Notes under the pieces: generated by a model
Database searches by the model: none
What the model was told of the DNA's origin: nothing
The model's input: only the letters and a program-made list of their open reading frames with translations
In this document: piece after piece, positions 4,927 to 5,305 of the stretch
Layout of the letters: each line of letters opens with the position of its first letter
How positions within the stretch are numbered: position 1 is the stretch's first letter
Position numbers and translations under genes: made by a program
Origin: Phycisphaerae bacterium
Lineage (GTDB): Bacteria > Planctomycetota > Phycisphaerae > Phycisphaerales > SM1A02
DNA: 5,305 bases
Direction of reading: 5' to 3'
Assembly (NCBI GenBank): GCA_002862325.1
Contig: PKCT01000029.1
Location: 1 to 5,305, forward strand

Positions 4927-5305
4927 ATGCACCACGCCACCACCCTCGCCTCATCCCTCGCTCTCACCATCGCCTGCGGCGTCGCCGCCGACATCCTTGC
5001 GGTCCCGTCGGACTACGCGACCATCCAAGCCGCGATCGATGCGGCCACGACCGGTGATACGGTCCTGGTCGACGACGGCACCTACAACGAGGCCATCGAT
5101 CTCTCCGGCAAGGCCATCACGCTCGAATCGGTCAACGGTCCGGAGGCGACGATCATCGAAGGGACCGGCATCACGACCTCTCTGGTGCGGTGCGTCTCAA
5201 ACGAGGGACCCGACACCATCATTCGAAACATCAAGCTCTATCGAGGTTTCGCCGGCTCCGACGACTTCGACCCGGCGATCATCGCCGGCGGCGGCATGTT
5301 CGTGA
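4927..5305 (+). CDS. Secreted right-handed parallel beta-helix protein, 5' part (runs off the window)
   Basis: 126 codons are present with no stop. Residues 4-21 form a signal peptide whose likely cut is VAA-D (19-22). Its n-region has only histidines as possible charges. Directly after it comes the typical opening of pectate-lyase-like or DUF1565-style beta-helix proteins: VPSDYATIQAAIDAA (26-40), then GDTVLVDDGTYNEAI (43-57), where the alternating hydrophobic strands and turn build the first coil. Further coils follow around AITLESVNG, ATIIEG and TIIRNIKLYRGF. Such folds bind or cleave polysaccharides or act as surface adhesins; no catalytic residue can be assigned in this part. The ribosome site is weak: only AGAGAA (4915-4920) lies near. 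The next in-frame residue pattern upstream is not protein-like, so ATG 4927 is the sensible start. A dockerin-like or other anchor at the missing C-terminus is likely but unseen. Confidence 0.88.
   Translation, partial: MHHATTLASSLALTIACGVAADILAVPSDYATIQAAIDAATTGDTVLVDDGTYNEAIDLSGKAITLESVNGPEATIIEGTGITTSLVRCVSNEGPDTIIRNIKLYRGFAGSDDFDPAIIAGGGMFV

Overview
The window is GC-rich DNA (judged by eye, not counted) that reads as a chromosomal segment of a planctomycete, probably of the Phycisphaerae/Phycisphaerales type. The basis for this is: two proteins ending in short dockerin-like calcium-loop modules of the (D/N)x(D/N)GDGxVxxxDxxxLLGxWG form common in that group; a Tat-exported Gfo/Idh/MocA-family oxidoreductase of the kind expanded in planctomycetes; and a secreted right-handed beta-helix protein. 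The assignment comes from protein style only and no database was searched.

Layout, all on the + strand: the 3' part of a tRNA-Val(GAC) (1-60), followed by a perfect 14-bp hairpin likely to end its transcript; a 609-residue secreted protein of unrecognised family with a duplicated dockerin-like tail (303-2132); a Tat-signal Gfo/Idh/MocA oxidoreductase (2298-3668); a 354-bp non-coding interval that opens with a decayed dockerin half-module in frame with the oxidoreductase and ends in several dyad structures upstream of the next gene; a 255-residue Cys/Ser/Tyr-rich secreted protein with a single dockerin half-module (4023-4790); and the first 126 codons of a secreted parallel beta-helix protein that runs off the window (4927-5305).

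The four protein genes are separated by 136-354 bp, each with its own leader and mostly with its own Shine-Dalgarno sequence, so this is a co-oriented neighbourhood rather than a tight operon. All four products carry an export signal, three of Sec type and one Tat. This points to periplasmic or cell-surface work, possibly polysaccharide or sugar handling, but no pathway can be proved from the window. The strongest unexpected signal is the dockerin remnant directly behind the oxidoreductase stop codon: 36 of 42 bases match the intact dockerin of the downstream gene, in the same reading frame. I found no CRISPR array, transposase, integrase, phage gene or defence system.
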